Positions 49,519-61,157 of a DNA stretch of 64,000 bases are shown one piece after another. Both the position numbers and the translations under genes were made by a program. Under the pieces are notes generated by a model that saw only the letters and a list, made by a program, of their open reading frames with translations, searched no databases and had not been told where the DNA came from. This DNA comes from Gonatopus flavifemur (Eukaryota > Arthropoda > Insecta > Hymenoptera > Dryinidae). Positions within the stretch are counted from its first letter, which is position 1. The number at the start of each line of letters is the position of its first letter. Where the stretch lies: assembly GCA_018340375.1 (NCBI GenBank), contig JAFFJZ010000043.1:1178001-1242000 (forward strand). The letters are read 5' to 3'.

Positions 49519-50557
49519 TTTTTTGAGATTGGTGATAGTATTGCGAATGGAGCGGGACACCGCTGCGTATTCCTCTCAAAGCTGGGTCAGCTCGAAGCTG
49601 GGCTCAGTTATTTTGAGCTAGACCGCAACGAGTTTTATAATCTGACCGGAAGAAAGGTAGAAGAAATAGATGGATGGACAATAGATAGAATTTGTGTCGA
49701 ATATTTCTTTGACACGTATTGCAACGTTAGCAAATTGCATAGAAAAATAGGTTTATCTCATAATATAAATTATGAATAGAAGATTGCTCCTGCACTTTGG
49801 AATACTGCAGGATGAGTGAGAGAAGAAGAATTCAATACAGTCTCGTGAAACAGACTGAAAGAAGAGTTTACGATAATCATGTAGCCCCGATTAACGCGAA
49901 ATTCGATGGAGGGATTCTGGGATTACTCGAGAAGAAGAAGATTGAAAAGAAAAATGTTAACACTCATATATTCGAGAGTGAACGGGTACCTTCTTGCTGA
50001 GAGATTCTCTTGGAATTAATACAAGAGAAGATACACAGTACATACATGAAAAATCACTGTATCACCGTAGAAGAAAATTCGAGTATTGAAAACTCGTGTA
50101 GAATGAAAGAATGTGTCGTTGCGTGCATTCAACAGACCACTGTATGAATGCGAGAGAGTGTGTATTACGTATCAGCGTACAAGGCACACGTAGGAGTAGA
50201 AGAGAGAGTACACACATATGCTCAATGCATATGTATCGTAGGAAAATCAGCTGATATGGTTCCTTTATACGGTCGTCCTTTGTGTGCGTGATATATTCGA
50301 TGTTCGGCAACGATGATCCACGAATCTTCCCGAAATAGGAAGAAGAAGCAATGGCGATAATGATAATTTTTCACCATGAGGTCTCACGCACATGTTCGCG
50401 AAGCACCTTTTTTTCCACAGGGGATTCTCACTGTCAGAAACACTGGATATTATCACAGAATGATACTCCACGAAGAAATTAGATGCACGACCGTGATATA
50501 ACGCGTGAACTATAAGCACGTTCACGATAAATGTACTTTGAATTTATTAATATGTCG

Positions 50558-50581
50558 ATTCAAATCCGGCTCGAAGGACCA
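50558..50581 (-). other. Primer-binding site matching tRNA-Tyr 3' end
   Basis: The plus-strand text GATTCAAATCCGGCTCGAAG followed by GACCA equals, by recall, the T-arm, acceptor and CCA end of an insect cytosolic tRNA-Tyr. On the element strand this is a TGG… primer site starting 5 nt inside the 5' LTR, where a reverse-transcription primer should anneal. The match is unusually long (about 24 nt). It is not a tRNA gene, as the rest of a tRNA is absent. Confidence 0.8.
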
Positions 50582-50586
50582 TCTTT

Positions 50587-50917
50587 TGTTTGAGATGGCC
50601 CTTCGAGTTTAACGAGAATGTTTAAAATTGAAGGAACTGAGGAATTCAGCTTTGGAGAAGGATAATTAATTACAAGTGCAGTAGGATTTGAAGCGGAGAG
50701 AATGGACTATATTTGATGAGTTCAGACAAAAAATAAGATAATTGGAGTGATAACGAATTTACTGACACGTAATTGACAAGTTCTCATGACTGACTGACTA
50801 AATACTGTACAGCGAGTGAGTGGGGGGTGTTCCCCGTAGTACGATACACACGAGACGAGAGGGGCTGTATTACACGATACTGATAATTTCGAACTTGACA
50901 GTGCTCTTTTCGAAACA
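50587..50917 (-). repeat. 5' LTR of the BEL/Pao element (331 bp)
   Basis: Same ends as the left LTR (TGTTTGAG… CGAAACA), followed by TAAAA. It should contain the promoter driving minus-strand transcription; no core element was identified with confidence. Confidence 0.92.
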
Positions 50918-50922
50918 TAAAA

Positions 50923-51799
50923 GTTGATAAAATCCTTCTAATTGTTGAAACTTTGAGCGTAAAGCGCAAGGGTCAAACGTTAATCGATTAGGATATTTCT
51001 AATTTCGTTTTGTTTGTCATCGCAAAACACAACTTCCCCGCCCTATTACGTTCCGGATTTATGGAATTTCCCGTTTCCGACCCATCCTATTGAACAGGTG
51101 TGACATAGGCCAGTTGTAGGATTGAACAGATTTTCTAGAAGTGCACTTTGTAATACTGACGGTTGTAGGATTCATACCGGATTCTGTTGGTTTTGCTACG
51201 ACCCCCTTCATATGTTCCATAGAGTTTCATCGGAAACGCCGATTGTTAATCAAATTGGGTTTGGAAGAGTTGATGTGTGATTTGAAGTGCCAAATTACTC
51301 CCCCCAAATTTCCTCTCCCATTACAAATGACTTCCAAGCACTTCTGCACGCATGAATTGCACGCTTGTCTTTCATCAGGACTTCTTTCCATTCTCTATTA
51401 TTTTGAAGGTACTTACGTTAAATGAAGTTACAGAAATGGAGATGAAGGCAGGGATACAAATTCCTCATTCACTGCATTCGATCATTGAAGTAGAAGGACT
51501 GGAATTCCTATCACTCACTTATAACAGTGCATAACTTCTGAATTAATTCCATCAAGAAAACCAATTTTATTAATTAAAATATTTGTATGAGTTCTTCTCC
51601 AGATGTAAGTTTCGATTGTATTTTCTTCACATCACATGAGAAAATGATATTTTTATTTATATATCTAGTATTTTTACATGCCCTGCAAATCATTCAAGTT
51701 CATCAGGTGTGTAGCAAATGAATCTTACTCAAAACTTTAACCGTAAACTTTACCTCACCCCAACACAAATCCTTCCCAATAATGAAAGGGAACCCTGTC
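50923..51799. other. Spacer with no supported gene
   Basis: The unique-looking sequence holds frames up to ~94 codons on the plus strand without motifs or splice context. I see no element ends in it. Confidence 0.35.
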
Positions 51800-52290
51800 A
51801 GAAATATTCCATAAAATCTCATTGACGAATGGGAAATTGAATGCCCTTCTAAAAATGCCAGACGGAACCGGATAAAAAATTGTTGTTAGTCTTTGAAAGG
51901 TGTCTTTCCCAAGTAATCCAGGCAAAAACTTGTGAACTGTCCACCCGATTTGGTTCGGAATTGCCAACTCGGAATATCCTGTCAAAAACTGACAGAATTT
52001 TTTTGGGATGGTTCTGTTTGGAATTCATAGACTGCGATATCCAGTCAAAAACTGACGGTAATTTTCCTGTCAGGTTTCGCCAGGATGTCACATTTTAGTG
52101 ATTCCAGACCAAATTGGGTGGGAAATTTGTCAGTTGTCCCTGGATTACCTGGGAAAGAAACTGTTCAAAGCCTGACAACGATTTTTTGTCCGGTTCTGCC
52201 TGGCATTTTTGGCAGGGGGGGTTTTAATGGAATTTAATGGTATTTAATCAGAACTTCGGGCACTTTTGATGGGATTTTATGGAATATTCC
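51800..52290. mobile_element. Nested palindromic MITE (~490 bp)
   Basis: Outer arms: TATTCCATAAAATCTCAT at ~51807 and ATGGGATTTTATGGAATATT at ~52269. Inner arms: TGCCAGACGGAACCGGATAA at ~51857 and GTCCGGTTCTGCCTGGCA at ~52188. GTCAAAAACTGACAG-type motifs repeat in the centre. It is either one long hairpin or one palindrome inside another. Confidence 0.6.
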
Positions 52291-52439
52291 AACCAGGAAA
52301 GGTGCTTTTTTTCTCAAGAAAACTCTCACATGAGTCCTACATGAGTTCCGTCGGAATCGGTTGAGAGATGTGGGGAAAATTATTTTGGAATCGATTGTTT
52401 TTGGAATGGCAATTGCCATCATTTGGTACCCCGTAAGGA

Positions 52440-52850
52440 ATCATCCATTCAAGGGAATTGTGATTTTTAATGGGGACAAATACGATTTCTGAATATCTCT
52501 GGAGGAATACAAATACGAATTGATTTTTGACATTAGTTGTTTCAACTGAAAATGTAAGTTAAGAGCTCTTTGCATTCGGGTGAAAGAATTTGGCATAGAA
52601 ATTATGTGATACGGAAGAAAATTCCAATTGAGTCCTAAAAGAGGATAGAAATTCACAGGAATTGAAATGCACAAATTTCAATGGTTCAGGAAAATTTCGG
52701 AGGAATCTGTTATTGAGAACAATTTATAAACGAAAATTTGAATTTTAGAGAAGGAATTGGAAAAAATTAGAATTGAGAGGTATTCAATTGTTATGTTTTC
52801 AATCGTCAAATTTACAAAAAGGACGTATTCATACTAGAAAATTACCATAT
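52440..52850. repeat. Dispersed repeat, inverted relative of 14.3-14.77 kb
   Basis: GGAAAATTTCGGAGGAAT, AGAGAAGGAATTGG and TTTTCAATCGTCAAATTTAC are the complements of blocks at 14345-14480. No coding content. Confidence 0.55.
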
Positions 52851-52859
52851 CTTATAGAT

Positions 52860-53715
52860 TTCGGCGCGCGGAATCGAATGAGATGGGTCCCAACATGATG
52901 AAATATCATTTACAAGAGATATTGAAGTTTTAAATGTGGGAAACATTAGAAACGGTGTCGTCGATCGCAGTTTTTCCATGCCTTCCCTCATCTGGAAAGG
53001 AGGAATTTATTCTATGATGGTTTCTTTTATATAATTCTCGATGCTGAATCAAATGAGATGAGTTTTGTAATGGTACGCGGTCATCTTCGATAGTTATATG
53101 AGGATTGAATCCGTGGAAAATGGAAAATCAAAGAAACCAGCGATCATTTGGAATCTTTCCATGCCTTCTGCTACTGAGAAAAGGGAACTTTGGTTCGCCA
53201 TTGGTTTTTCTTACAGGATTTTCGATGCTGAATCGAATGGGATGAGTTTCGTAATGGTATGCGATCATCTTTGATATTTATATGAGGATTGAATCCGAGG
53301 GAAATGGAAAATCAAAGAAACAAGCGGTCACTGGCAGTCTTTCCATGGCTTCTACTACTGAGAAAATGAATTTTTGGTTCGCTGTTGGTTTTTTTCATAG
53401 TGCTTCCGATGCTGAGTCGAATGAGATGAGTTCCGAGGGGGTACGCGATCATCTCCCATAGTTATCCGAGGATTGAATCCATGGGAAACAGAAAATCGGA
53501 GGAAACAGCGGTCACTTGCAATCTTTCCATGCCTTCTGCTATTGAGAAAATGAATCTTTGGTTCGCTATTGGTTTTTCTTATAGTACTTCCAAAGCCGAG
53601 TCGAATGAGATGAGTTCCGAGAAGTTACGCGATCATCTTCGATAGTTATATGTGGATCGAATCCATGGGAAACGGAAAATCAAAGAAACCAGCGGTCTCT
53701 TGCAATCTTCTGTTA
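52860..53715. repeat. 184-bp tandem repeat, about 4.6 units
   Basis: GATGCTGAATC(A/G)AATG(A/G)GATGAG recurs at 53040, 53224 and 53408, with a diverged copy at 53592 and a partial unit before 53040. The period is 184. Each unit contains TTTCCATGCCTTCTGCTA and TTTGGTTCGC(C/T). It ends at about 53715, ~130 bp before the mariner fragment. Confidence 0.85.
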
Positions 53716-53845
53716 CGTCCAGAGGTCTGATTTGAGTATTGATTAAAATCTCTTTCAAACCAAGTGATCGGTTGGGAGATTGAACAATATAATCATCCAA
53801 TACTCCTTCAAATATAATTTCCCATATTAAAGGTCGATTGACAAG

Positions 53846-54524
53846 GATTGGGAGACACTCGGCTTGTGCCGAGAGTGTTGAATTTGTTGCAGAAACAGCA
53901 TCGCATTGATGTTGCTGAAGAAATGCTTTCTTTGGGCCAAAATGTTATCGAACGCATCATTACCGGTGACGAAACATGGGTCTATGAATATGATATCGAA
54001 ACTAACCAACAATCATCGGAACGGCGCTTTTCAGACGAGTTAAAACCTAAAAAACCGCGACAGAGTCGATCTAAAATCAAGGTTTCGTCCCCTCCGAATT
54101 TCTCCCACGAGGTCAGACAGTGAATAAGGAATATTACGTGAGCGTATTAGAGCGTTTGAGGTAGAACATTCGTCGCAAGAGACCAGAAATGCGGAGAGAT
54201 AACTCGTGTTTTCTCCATCACGATAACGCACCGGCACACACATCTCATCTTGTACGCGATTATTTGACCAAAAACAATGTTCATACCGTTCCTCAGGCTC
54301 CGTATTCACCTGATATGGCTCCTCGTGATTTTTTCTTATTCCCACGACTCAAGTTACCACTTCGCGGAGAGCATTTTGAGACGATTGAGGCAATAAAGTC
54401 CGATTCGCAGAAGGAACTGAAGGCGGTTCCGAAATCGGCCTATGCAAAATGTTTTGAAGACTGGAAGAAGCGTTGGAATATGTGTATTGCTTGCAATGGA
54501 GATTACTTCGAAGAAAAGAAGTGA
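53846..54524 (+). pseudogene. mariner transposase fragment (DD34D type), degenerate
   Basis: The recognisable block starts with the mariner text around WVPRVL-like GDTRLVPRVLNLLQKQHRID, then RIITGDETWVYEYD (first catalytic Asp), HHDNAPAHTS (second Asp) and YSPDMAPRDFFLFPRLK (third Asp). The DNA-binding N-terminal half is missing, ~50 bp around 54080 are deleted with a frame change, and a TAG interrupts at ~54160. The stop is at 54522-54524. The 6.6-kb element at 54539 begins just 15 bp downstream. Confidence 0.85.
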
Positions 54525-54929
54525 ATATCGATGAATAACACAGGTCGACAAAATTCAACCAACATCCAGACCCAGAAACCAGAATATGTATTTCCAAAGG
54601 TTTTTGATGCGCTGAATCCAAATCTGGCCTCAGAATTGCTCTATCAGCTCTGGTTTCCGAGATCTCTTAACATGAACGTGCAAAAAACACTGTTTTTGCC
54701 CATATTTGAGGCTATGTAGCCTTGCAGATGTTTTCTTTCACCGAAATTGAAGGCTGGCATCTTTAGGTACAAGTCTTTTTCTTCCAAATGGCGTTGAGTT
54801 TGCTCAAATATCATTCTATTTCGCTGAGATATCGCATTTTGAAGTTTTCATGTTTCTAAATTTTCCCACACCTGAGAATCGATTGAGATAACATAGACAT
54901 GATATAGTCGATTACTACTTTTCTTGAAT

Positions 54930-55860
54930 TGAGTCTTATTTCTCTTTAAATTTTGTCTCACACCGTAAGTGCACTAACTCATCAAACCCCTACACTATCT
55001 AACCCACGGGTAACAAGTCACACACAGCTCTAATTCCTAGAAACCATCCCTACCATACCGCAAGCAGGCTGACCCACTTAACCCTGGGGACAGCGTTAAC
55101 TCGCATAATTCCCTTAAAATTAGTCTTATTTATCCAGATATCCCACACCACAAGTGGTCTCACCAATTTAACAGCTAAGCCATCGACTCCCTCATCCTCT
55201 AACTCTAGAAACCACCCCTAATACACCACAAGCAGGCTAACCCACCTAACCCAAGAGACAGCGAATTTAGTCGCGTATTTGTCTTGATATAAATCTTATT
55301 TTTCTTGATGTCTCATAACACAAGTAGGCTTACCCACCTCACTCCTAATCCACCAACCCCCACGTATCTTCTAATCCCTAGAAACCACCCCTCCCAAACC
55401 ACGAACAATTCAAGCCACCTGACCCTAGAGAAAGCGAGTTTAGCCACATATTTTCCTCGGAATGAGTGTTATTTTACTTGAAATGTCACACCACAAGCGG
55501 TCGAACTCATTAAACTTCTAACTCACCAATCCCCACTTACCCTCTGAACTCCAAATACCACATCTACTAAACCACAAGCAGGCTATATAACCCATCTGAC
55601 TCTGGAGGAAGTGAGTTTACTCATATAGTTTTCTTGGAATGAGTCTTGATTGCAATTATGTCTCACACCTTATGTGGGATAACTTACCGAGCCCCTAGAC
55701 CATCTGACCCCGTCCTACCTACCGCCTAACCTTCAGAAGCCATCCTTCACAGACTACAAGCAGCTCAACTCACCCGACCTCAGAAAAATCGGTGCAGCCG
55801 CATATTTCTTTTGCAATAAGTCTTATTTTTCTCGAAATTAAATCCCACATTCCAAGTGAC
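54930..55860. repeat. ~178-bp subterminal tandem repeats, left arm (about 5-6 units)
   Basis: The block (G)AGTCTTATTTxTCT… followed by CACACCACAAG(T/C)(G/A)G recurs near 54943, 55123, 55303, 55465, 55640 and 55818. Each unit also has AGAAACCA(C/T)CCCT and ACAAGCAGGCTxACCCACCT. It is mirrored by the right arm array. Confidence 0.8.
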
Positions 55861-55874
55861 GTAACCCCTCGATT

Positions 55875-56046
55875 GGTAGGGGGTCTTTTTGCCGGAAAAG
55901 TTTTTCGCCGAATAAACTTAATTCGACAATTGCTAGTCATTTCTAGAGATCACTACGAAATCTCCTAGTGATTTCTAGAGGTGACTATCGATTGTCAAAT
56001 TACAGTGTATTCGGCGAAAAACGTTTTCGGCGAAAAGACCCCCTAC
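55875..56046. mobile_element. 172-bp MITE with 9-bp target duplication (Mutator-like)
   Basis: It starts GGTAGGGGGTCTTTTTGCCG and ends CGGCGAAAAGACCCCCTACC, near-perfect inverted repeats, flanked by CCCTCGATT at 55866-55874 and 56047-56055. A 9-bp duplication is typical of Mutator-like elements. Non-coding. It lies in the left arm of the 6.6-kb transposon. Confidence 0.85.
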
Positions 56047-56317
56047 CCCTCGATTCCCTAACGCACATAACGCTTATCTATTTACCCTTTTTGGAGTTTC
56101 ATAGTACTTTCATTCAAATAAATTTGTTGGTAACAGCTGATTTCAAATGGTCAGGATTTTATATTTTATTGAAAAGAGACATACTCTTACCGCTCTCAGC
56201 CGAACTGAGAGTCACGAAACGAGGACGTGGCGGCGTTGACTCCATTTTTTTTGTTTTTTCCTTTTTTTGTCTTCTTGTGTTTGTTTTTTTCTTCTGTTTT
56301 TTTTTTCAATTTTTAGT

Positions 56318-58044
56318 TTATTTCAGTTTATTCTTCCAAAATCTGTAAAAATTGAAATTATTTTTTTGCTTGTGGAAGCGTTGGCGTTTCGCTCCAAATG
56401 ATCGATTGAGTAACTTGCGTTTGTAACTGGCAGGGTTAGCATTTCTCTCCAATCTCCAACAATAATCTGACATTCTTTCATCCCACCTTCCTTGATGATG
56501 TTGCTCGGCTTGTTCAAAGTCCTGGTGGAAACGTTCTCCCATCTCTTTACTGAATGCCCCAACTTTTTCAGGAAAGTAGTCCAAATGTGAAGAAAGGAAG
56601 TGCAGTTTTAAGCTCATTAAACAACCTAACTTTCCAAAATTCAGGAACATTGTAGTTATTATAGTTTTATACTTTGGATCTCGGTTATTTCCAAAAAATT
56701 TTCTACAACGCTCTTGAAACTTTCCCAAGCCTTCTTTCGAACAATTGTCATAGTTTTTGTGAAATCTTCATCCCTCATGAGTGTCCTAATATTAGGTCCC
56801 ACGGAAACACCTTCTCCAATTTTAGCATCACTTAGATTTGGAAATGTAGATTTAATATACCTGAAGCATTGGCTTTCCTTGTCTAGAGCTTTCACGAATT
56901 GCCTCATGCAATATGGAGTGGTGGTAATAAGATTTTCTTTACATTCACAAGACTTTCGTATGCAACGTTATTTTTACCAACTTCACATTTTAATCTTTGT
57001 GACCAATCTTGTTCCACCCAATGTTTGTCTCTTGCACGATTATCCCAAAGGCAAAGAAAACATGGGTATTTCGTATTACCTGATTGTAAACCTACCAGAA
57101 GATTAATCATCTTGAAATCACCACAAATCTGCCAGTTATGATCGTTATACTTTATTTTGTTTAGAGGTAGTTTGAGATTTCCATAGGATTCGTTCATTGC
57201 AGTAGAGTGACCTATAGGTATAGTCGCATAATGATTTTCATTATGCAACAACACAGCTTTGAGACTTCCTTTGGAAGAATCTATGAAAAGTCGCCAGTGT
57301 TCGGGTTTATACTCATATGTTATATGCAAACTCAGAAGACCTCTCACATCATTGCAAAAAACTATAGAATTTTCTCTTGAAAAATACTTTAAAAACTTTT
57401 CTTCTCGTTTTCTATAAACGGTGATCTTTGTCTCAGGTATTAGAAGATTCCTCTCTTTGAGCCTTAAAGCGCTTAATTCTGCTGAATCCTTGGGAAGAGA
57501 TCCTATATAAAATCATCCAACTCATCCTGATCAAAAAATTCAGGCTCGTCGTCATTGAAAGGGTTTTGAAAGTCACTACCTTCGGAGTCGTTATTTTGAG
57601 CATTAGATTAGTTGATTGAACGACTACTGGAAGGGAATTTATGTTTTCAGAGTTACTTATATTACCTCTCTTTGCTGGCGTTACACTTTGCACCTTAGGA
57701 TGAATGAGACTTTTCTCATTATTGTTATTTATCCCATTTATATTACATTTACAGAAGTAGCAATCCATACAGTGATTACTTGGCTCCCGCCAAATCGTTG
57801 GTCCAATAACAACATCTTTTTCAATGACCTTCTCATTCCAACGACTCAAAGCCAAGAGACAAGCATCACAAACAGAAGTAGGTATCCACGGTTTGGCCAA
57901 ATTTTCAATAGGAATTTTGTAACACTGTAAGTATTGGGTCTTTATTAAATCATTAATTGGTCTACGAGAGTTTTGTGTATCGAAATTCCCACAAACATAA
58001 CAAAATTTATCAAATTTCGATATGCAAGGTATTCTGGAATTCAT
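56318..58044 (-). pseudogene. Candidate transposase of an uncharacterised arthropod family, frameshifted
   Basis: From 58044 downstream (minus strand) the N-terminal part has Cys pairs of a zinc-finger type (FCYVCGNF, VCDACLLALS, HCMDCYFCKC). After a frame change near 57470 comes RNase-H-like text with two well-placed acids (WRLFIDSSKGSLKAV and WQICGDFKMINLLVG). The line LLPPLHI is followed by a ~10-nt loss and the segment MRQFVKALDKESQC (56907-56659). After another shift come LKLHFLSSHLDYFPE and GERFHQDFEQ. By recall this whole order is found in many uncharacterised arthropod proteins. D in FIDSS, D in CGDFK and E in GERFHQ could be a DDE triad. Three frameshifts make this copy dead. Function is inference from its place inside an inverted-repeat element. 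Confidence 0.7.
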
Positions 58045-58939
58045 CTTTTATTTATCAAACTCTTAAAAAAAGTATATATATTTTTTTAACAATAAGTAAT
58101 TCGAGTGAAAGCTATGAAGTAGCTCCAATTCAACATTATATGTGAAGATATGAACAATATTAGAATTTTATATGAAAGGACTACGTTTACAATTCCATTT
58201 ACTCACATGGCGGAACTCTGAAGATTGTTGTGATAGATAGAGGTCAATTTAGTTCGAAAAGATTAAGAGTTCATCAGTCAAAAAAGATATTACAACAATC
58301 GTAAGATGTGACCAAAAAATTAAGATACTATTTCTATGTGTATGTGTGATTTTTATTTTATAGTTGAAGTGTAACAAAGGTGGCTTAGAGTGACTATGTT
58401 TTGTAGGGCACGTTTTGTAAATGTACGCTTCTATATTAGATTCAATTTCTGCAGCGTACGAAGTATAGGGTCGATGTATCGAAAATTGAGAGGTAAGGGT
58501 ATTATTTTCTAGGCGTTTAGGGTTTGCAGCTGTAATTTTAGATATTAAACCACTGATCCATTGCGTATGATGGATATTGGTGGATTTAATGTCTGAATAT
58601 TAGGTTGAATGTGCTGGATACAGCGCGTACGGTTGATAGTTTTGAGAATTGAAAATTCGGTTACGTATACCTGAGGTTTCTTTTCCGAGGTTTGGGGGCC
58701 TGAAATATGTGGCTTAATAGTATGTCAATTTGGAATTTGTGGGTGAATTATTTCATAATAAGTTTTTTTTATTACAAAATTTATCGGAAAAGAAAAAATG
58801 TAAACAAACTGAAGTTTATTGAAAGGGCTACTTCAAGATGCTGAATATCGTTTTTCCATAAAGGAAAAGGTTGTGGTGCTATATTACCTATAACATAGGG
58901 CTACATCTCTATTTTTGCGTTTTTAGGTTAAGATATTTG

Positions 58940-59510
58940 ATTGGGTGGCTTAGCTCGCTTGTGGTATAAAATTGAATTGTTTCAAGAAAAAACATGCGGC
59001 TAAACTCGCTGTCTCTTGGGTTGGGTGGGTTAGCTTACTTGTGATGTGGTAGGGGTGGTTCCTAGGGATGAGGAGATACGTGAGGGTTGGTGCGTGGGAA
59101 GTTAAGTAGATTAGCCCGCTTATAGTGTGAGATATAAGAAAACGAGACTTACTTCGAGAAAAATATGCAAGAAAACTTGCCGTTCCCAAAGTGAGGTGGG
59201 ATAGCCTGCTTGTGGTGTGGTAGGGGTGGTTTCTAGTGTTAGAGGATACGAGAGTTGATGGGTTAGCTGTTGAATTGGTTAGACCACTTGTGGTGTGAGA
59301 TATCTAGATAAATAAGACTTATTTCAAGGAAAATATGCGTGTAAACGCTGTCCTTAGGGTTAAGTGGGTTAGTCTGCTTGCGGTATGGTAGGCGTGGTTT
59401 CTAGGGGTTGGGGCTGTGTGTGACTCGGTACCCGTGGGTTAGATAGTGTAGGGGTTTGATGAGTTAGCACATTTAAGGTGTGAGAAAAAATTTAAAGAAA
59501 GAAAAGACTC
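58940..59510. repeat. ~178-bp subterminal tandem repeats, right arm (about 4 units)
   Basis: These are complements of the left-arm units: GGTGTGAGATATxxAG…AAGACTTA recurs near 59122, 59296 and 59480, with AGGGGTGGTT(C/T)CTAG and GGTTAG(C/T)xTGCTTG between them. Fewer units than on the left. Confidence 0.8.
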
Positions 59511-59741
59511 AATTCAGGAAAAGTAGTAATCGACTATATCATGTCTATGTTATCTCAATCGATTTCCAGGTTTAGGAAAATTTAGAAACATGAAAACTTC
59601 AAAATGCGATATCTCAGCCAGGAAAAAATGACATTTGAGCAAACTTGAAGCCATTTGGAAGAAAAAGACTTGTATATAAAGATGCCAGCCTTTAATTTTA
59701 GTGAAAGAAAACATCTGTGAGGCTACATAACCTTAAACCCT

Positions 59742-60973
59742 CGTGGAAATATATCTACGCCAAATTACGCCAAAAAGTACGAATAATTAAGCGGAATTAG
59801 GCTTACCTGCATGGCATGAAAAGTTGTGAAATAACGTAGAAAAATATACGTGGTGTAATGCAGAAGTACGCCAGACTACGACACGCGGCTGGAAGAGCGT
59901 AATTTTGGAGTAGTCAGGAGTATAACCGACAAAAGATGAGCATGTGTTTGAGTACGAGTATAAAGAATATAAGAATATTCAAGAATACGATGACACCAAT
60001 TTCACTGAGGGACGGACTTATGCGTAGAATTTAGTAGAAAGCTCGGGTTTTTACAACTTCTTACGAATTTTTACAGTCGCGTAGGAACTTTGAAAACTCT
60101 TCACCACGAAAACGTGAACAAGAAGCAGATTGATTGGGGACTACGAATTCCTACGAACAACCAAGATTTTTGATACTGAGATTTTTCGTTCGTCCCGTTG
60201 CGGTGACATAGTGTTTCATAGATTTTTTTAGAACTTTCTCCTGATAATTTCCATTTCATACGCATTTCCAAGAATTTCTACGACTGTGTCGGGACTTTGA
60301 GAACTTCCCACGACGGGACGCGAACATGGAACTAATTGTTTGGAAACTACGGATTTCTACGAGAAACTAAGATCATCATCGGCATGAGTGTTCGTTCATC
60401 CCACTACATTGACGTACTTATCCGTAGATTCTCTTAGAAAATTCTATTTTCTACGCATTTCCAAGAATTCTTACGACCCAGTGGGGACTTTGAGAACTTT
60501 TCACGATGGAACGCGAATATGCAACCAATTGCGTGGAAACTACGAATTTCTACGAAGAACTAAGGAAATGCGTAGTTTTTCGTAGTTGGGTATATTCTAC
60601 ATTTGTCGTAGATCAACGTGGAAAGTAGTACTTCTCATCGATGTGGAGTACTTGTACTTGAAAAGGCGTAGTTTTTCGTAATTTTGCATTTTTTACTTTT
60701 CGCGTAGATTGTTGTGAAAGGTAAAAATTTCCATCCATTCTTAAAACTATAACTTGAAAACGCATAAATTGTGGTAGTTCTGAATAATTTGAAGTATTCG
60801 AGCGTGGAAAGTTGTAGTTTTCTAACTAATATCGAAGCACCGTAATTTACTATGCCAATCTACAGATATGTTCGAAACGGCGGACTTAGGAGTAGTTTTG
60901 GGCGTAATTTGTCGTAGGTTTTGGCATAAAATGGTGTAGTTCTTGGCGTACTTTGACGTAGATAAATTTCCGG
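59742..60973. mobile_element. ~1.2-kb inverted-repeat element inserted in the right arm
   Basis: GTGGAAATATATCTACG at the left is mirrored by CGTAGATAAATTTCCGG at the right. Inside are many short words built on TACG/CGTA (AATTTCTACGA, TTTTCGTAG, CTACGAATTCC), and two ~180-bp segments (60170-60400 and 60400-60560) repeat one another. No coding sequence. It separates GAGGCTACATAACC from the continuation of the TIR at 60974. Confidence 0.65.
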
Positions 60974-61157
60974 TGTTTTTCGCACTTTTAGGTTAGGATA
61001 TCTTGGAAACCAGAGCTGATAGAGCAATTTCGAGGCCAGATTCGGATTCAGTGCATCAAAAACCTTCGGAAATATATAGTACGGTTTCTGTGTCTGAGAT
61101 GCTGTCGGCCTGTGTAATTGAACCGTTCTCGTTTCATTATGAAATTCCGGGTACTTC

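Larger units (their letters stand above)
43873..50917 (-). mobile_element. BEL/Pao LTR retrotransposon, structurally complete, genes broken
   Basis: 7045 bp on the minus strand, with LTRs at both ends, TAAAA target duplications (43868-43872 and 50918-50922), a tRNA primer site, gag, protease, reverse transcriptase, RNase H and integrase in the BEL/Pao order. No envelope-like frame was seen. The leader between the primer site and the gag start (49519-50557) is about 1 kb and non-coding. The LTRs differ at several positions, consistent with moderate age and with the coding lesions. Confidence 0.93.
54539..61115 (-). mobile_element. ~6.6-kb DNA transposon with long, repeat-bearing TIRs
   Basis: The ends are CACAGGTCGACA (54539) and TGTCGGCCTGTG (ending ~61114), flanked by TAA on both sides. 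The arms match well beyond the ends, e.g. TTTTTGATGCGCTGAATCCA at ~54602 against its complement at ~61045. They contain arrays of ~178-bp repeats. Between the arms, a minus-strand gene (56318-58044) encodes a protein of a widespread uncharacterised arthropod family. CAC termini and a 3-bp duplication would suit the CACTA/CMC group, but that placement is inference. Two smaller elements are inserted in it (55875-56046 and ~59742-60973). Confidence 0.75.

Noticed and set aside
49495..50000. Plus-strand genes within the BEL/Pao leader
   Set aside because: They are antisense to the 5' leader and gag start and show no motif.
50558..50581. tRNA-Tyr gene or fragment
   Set aside because: Only the 3' end is present, and it lies exactly where an LTR element's primer site belongs.
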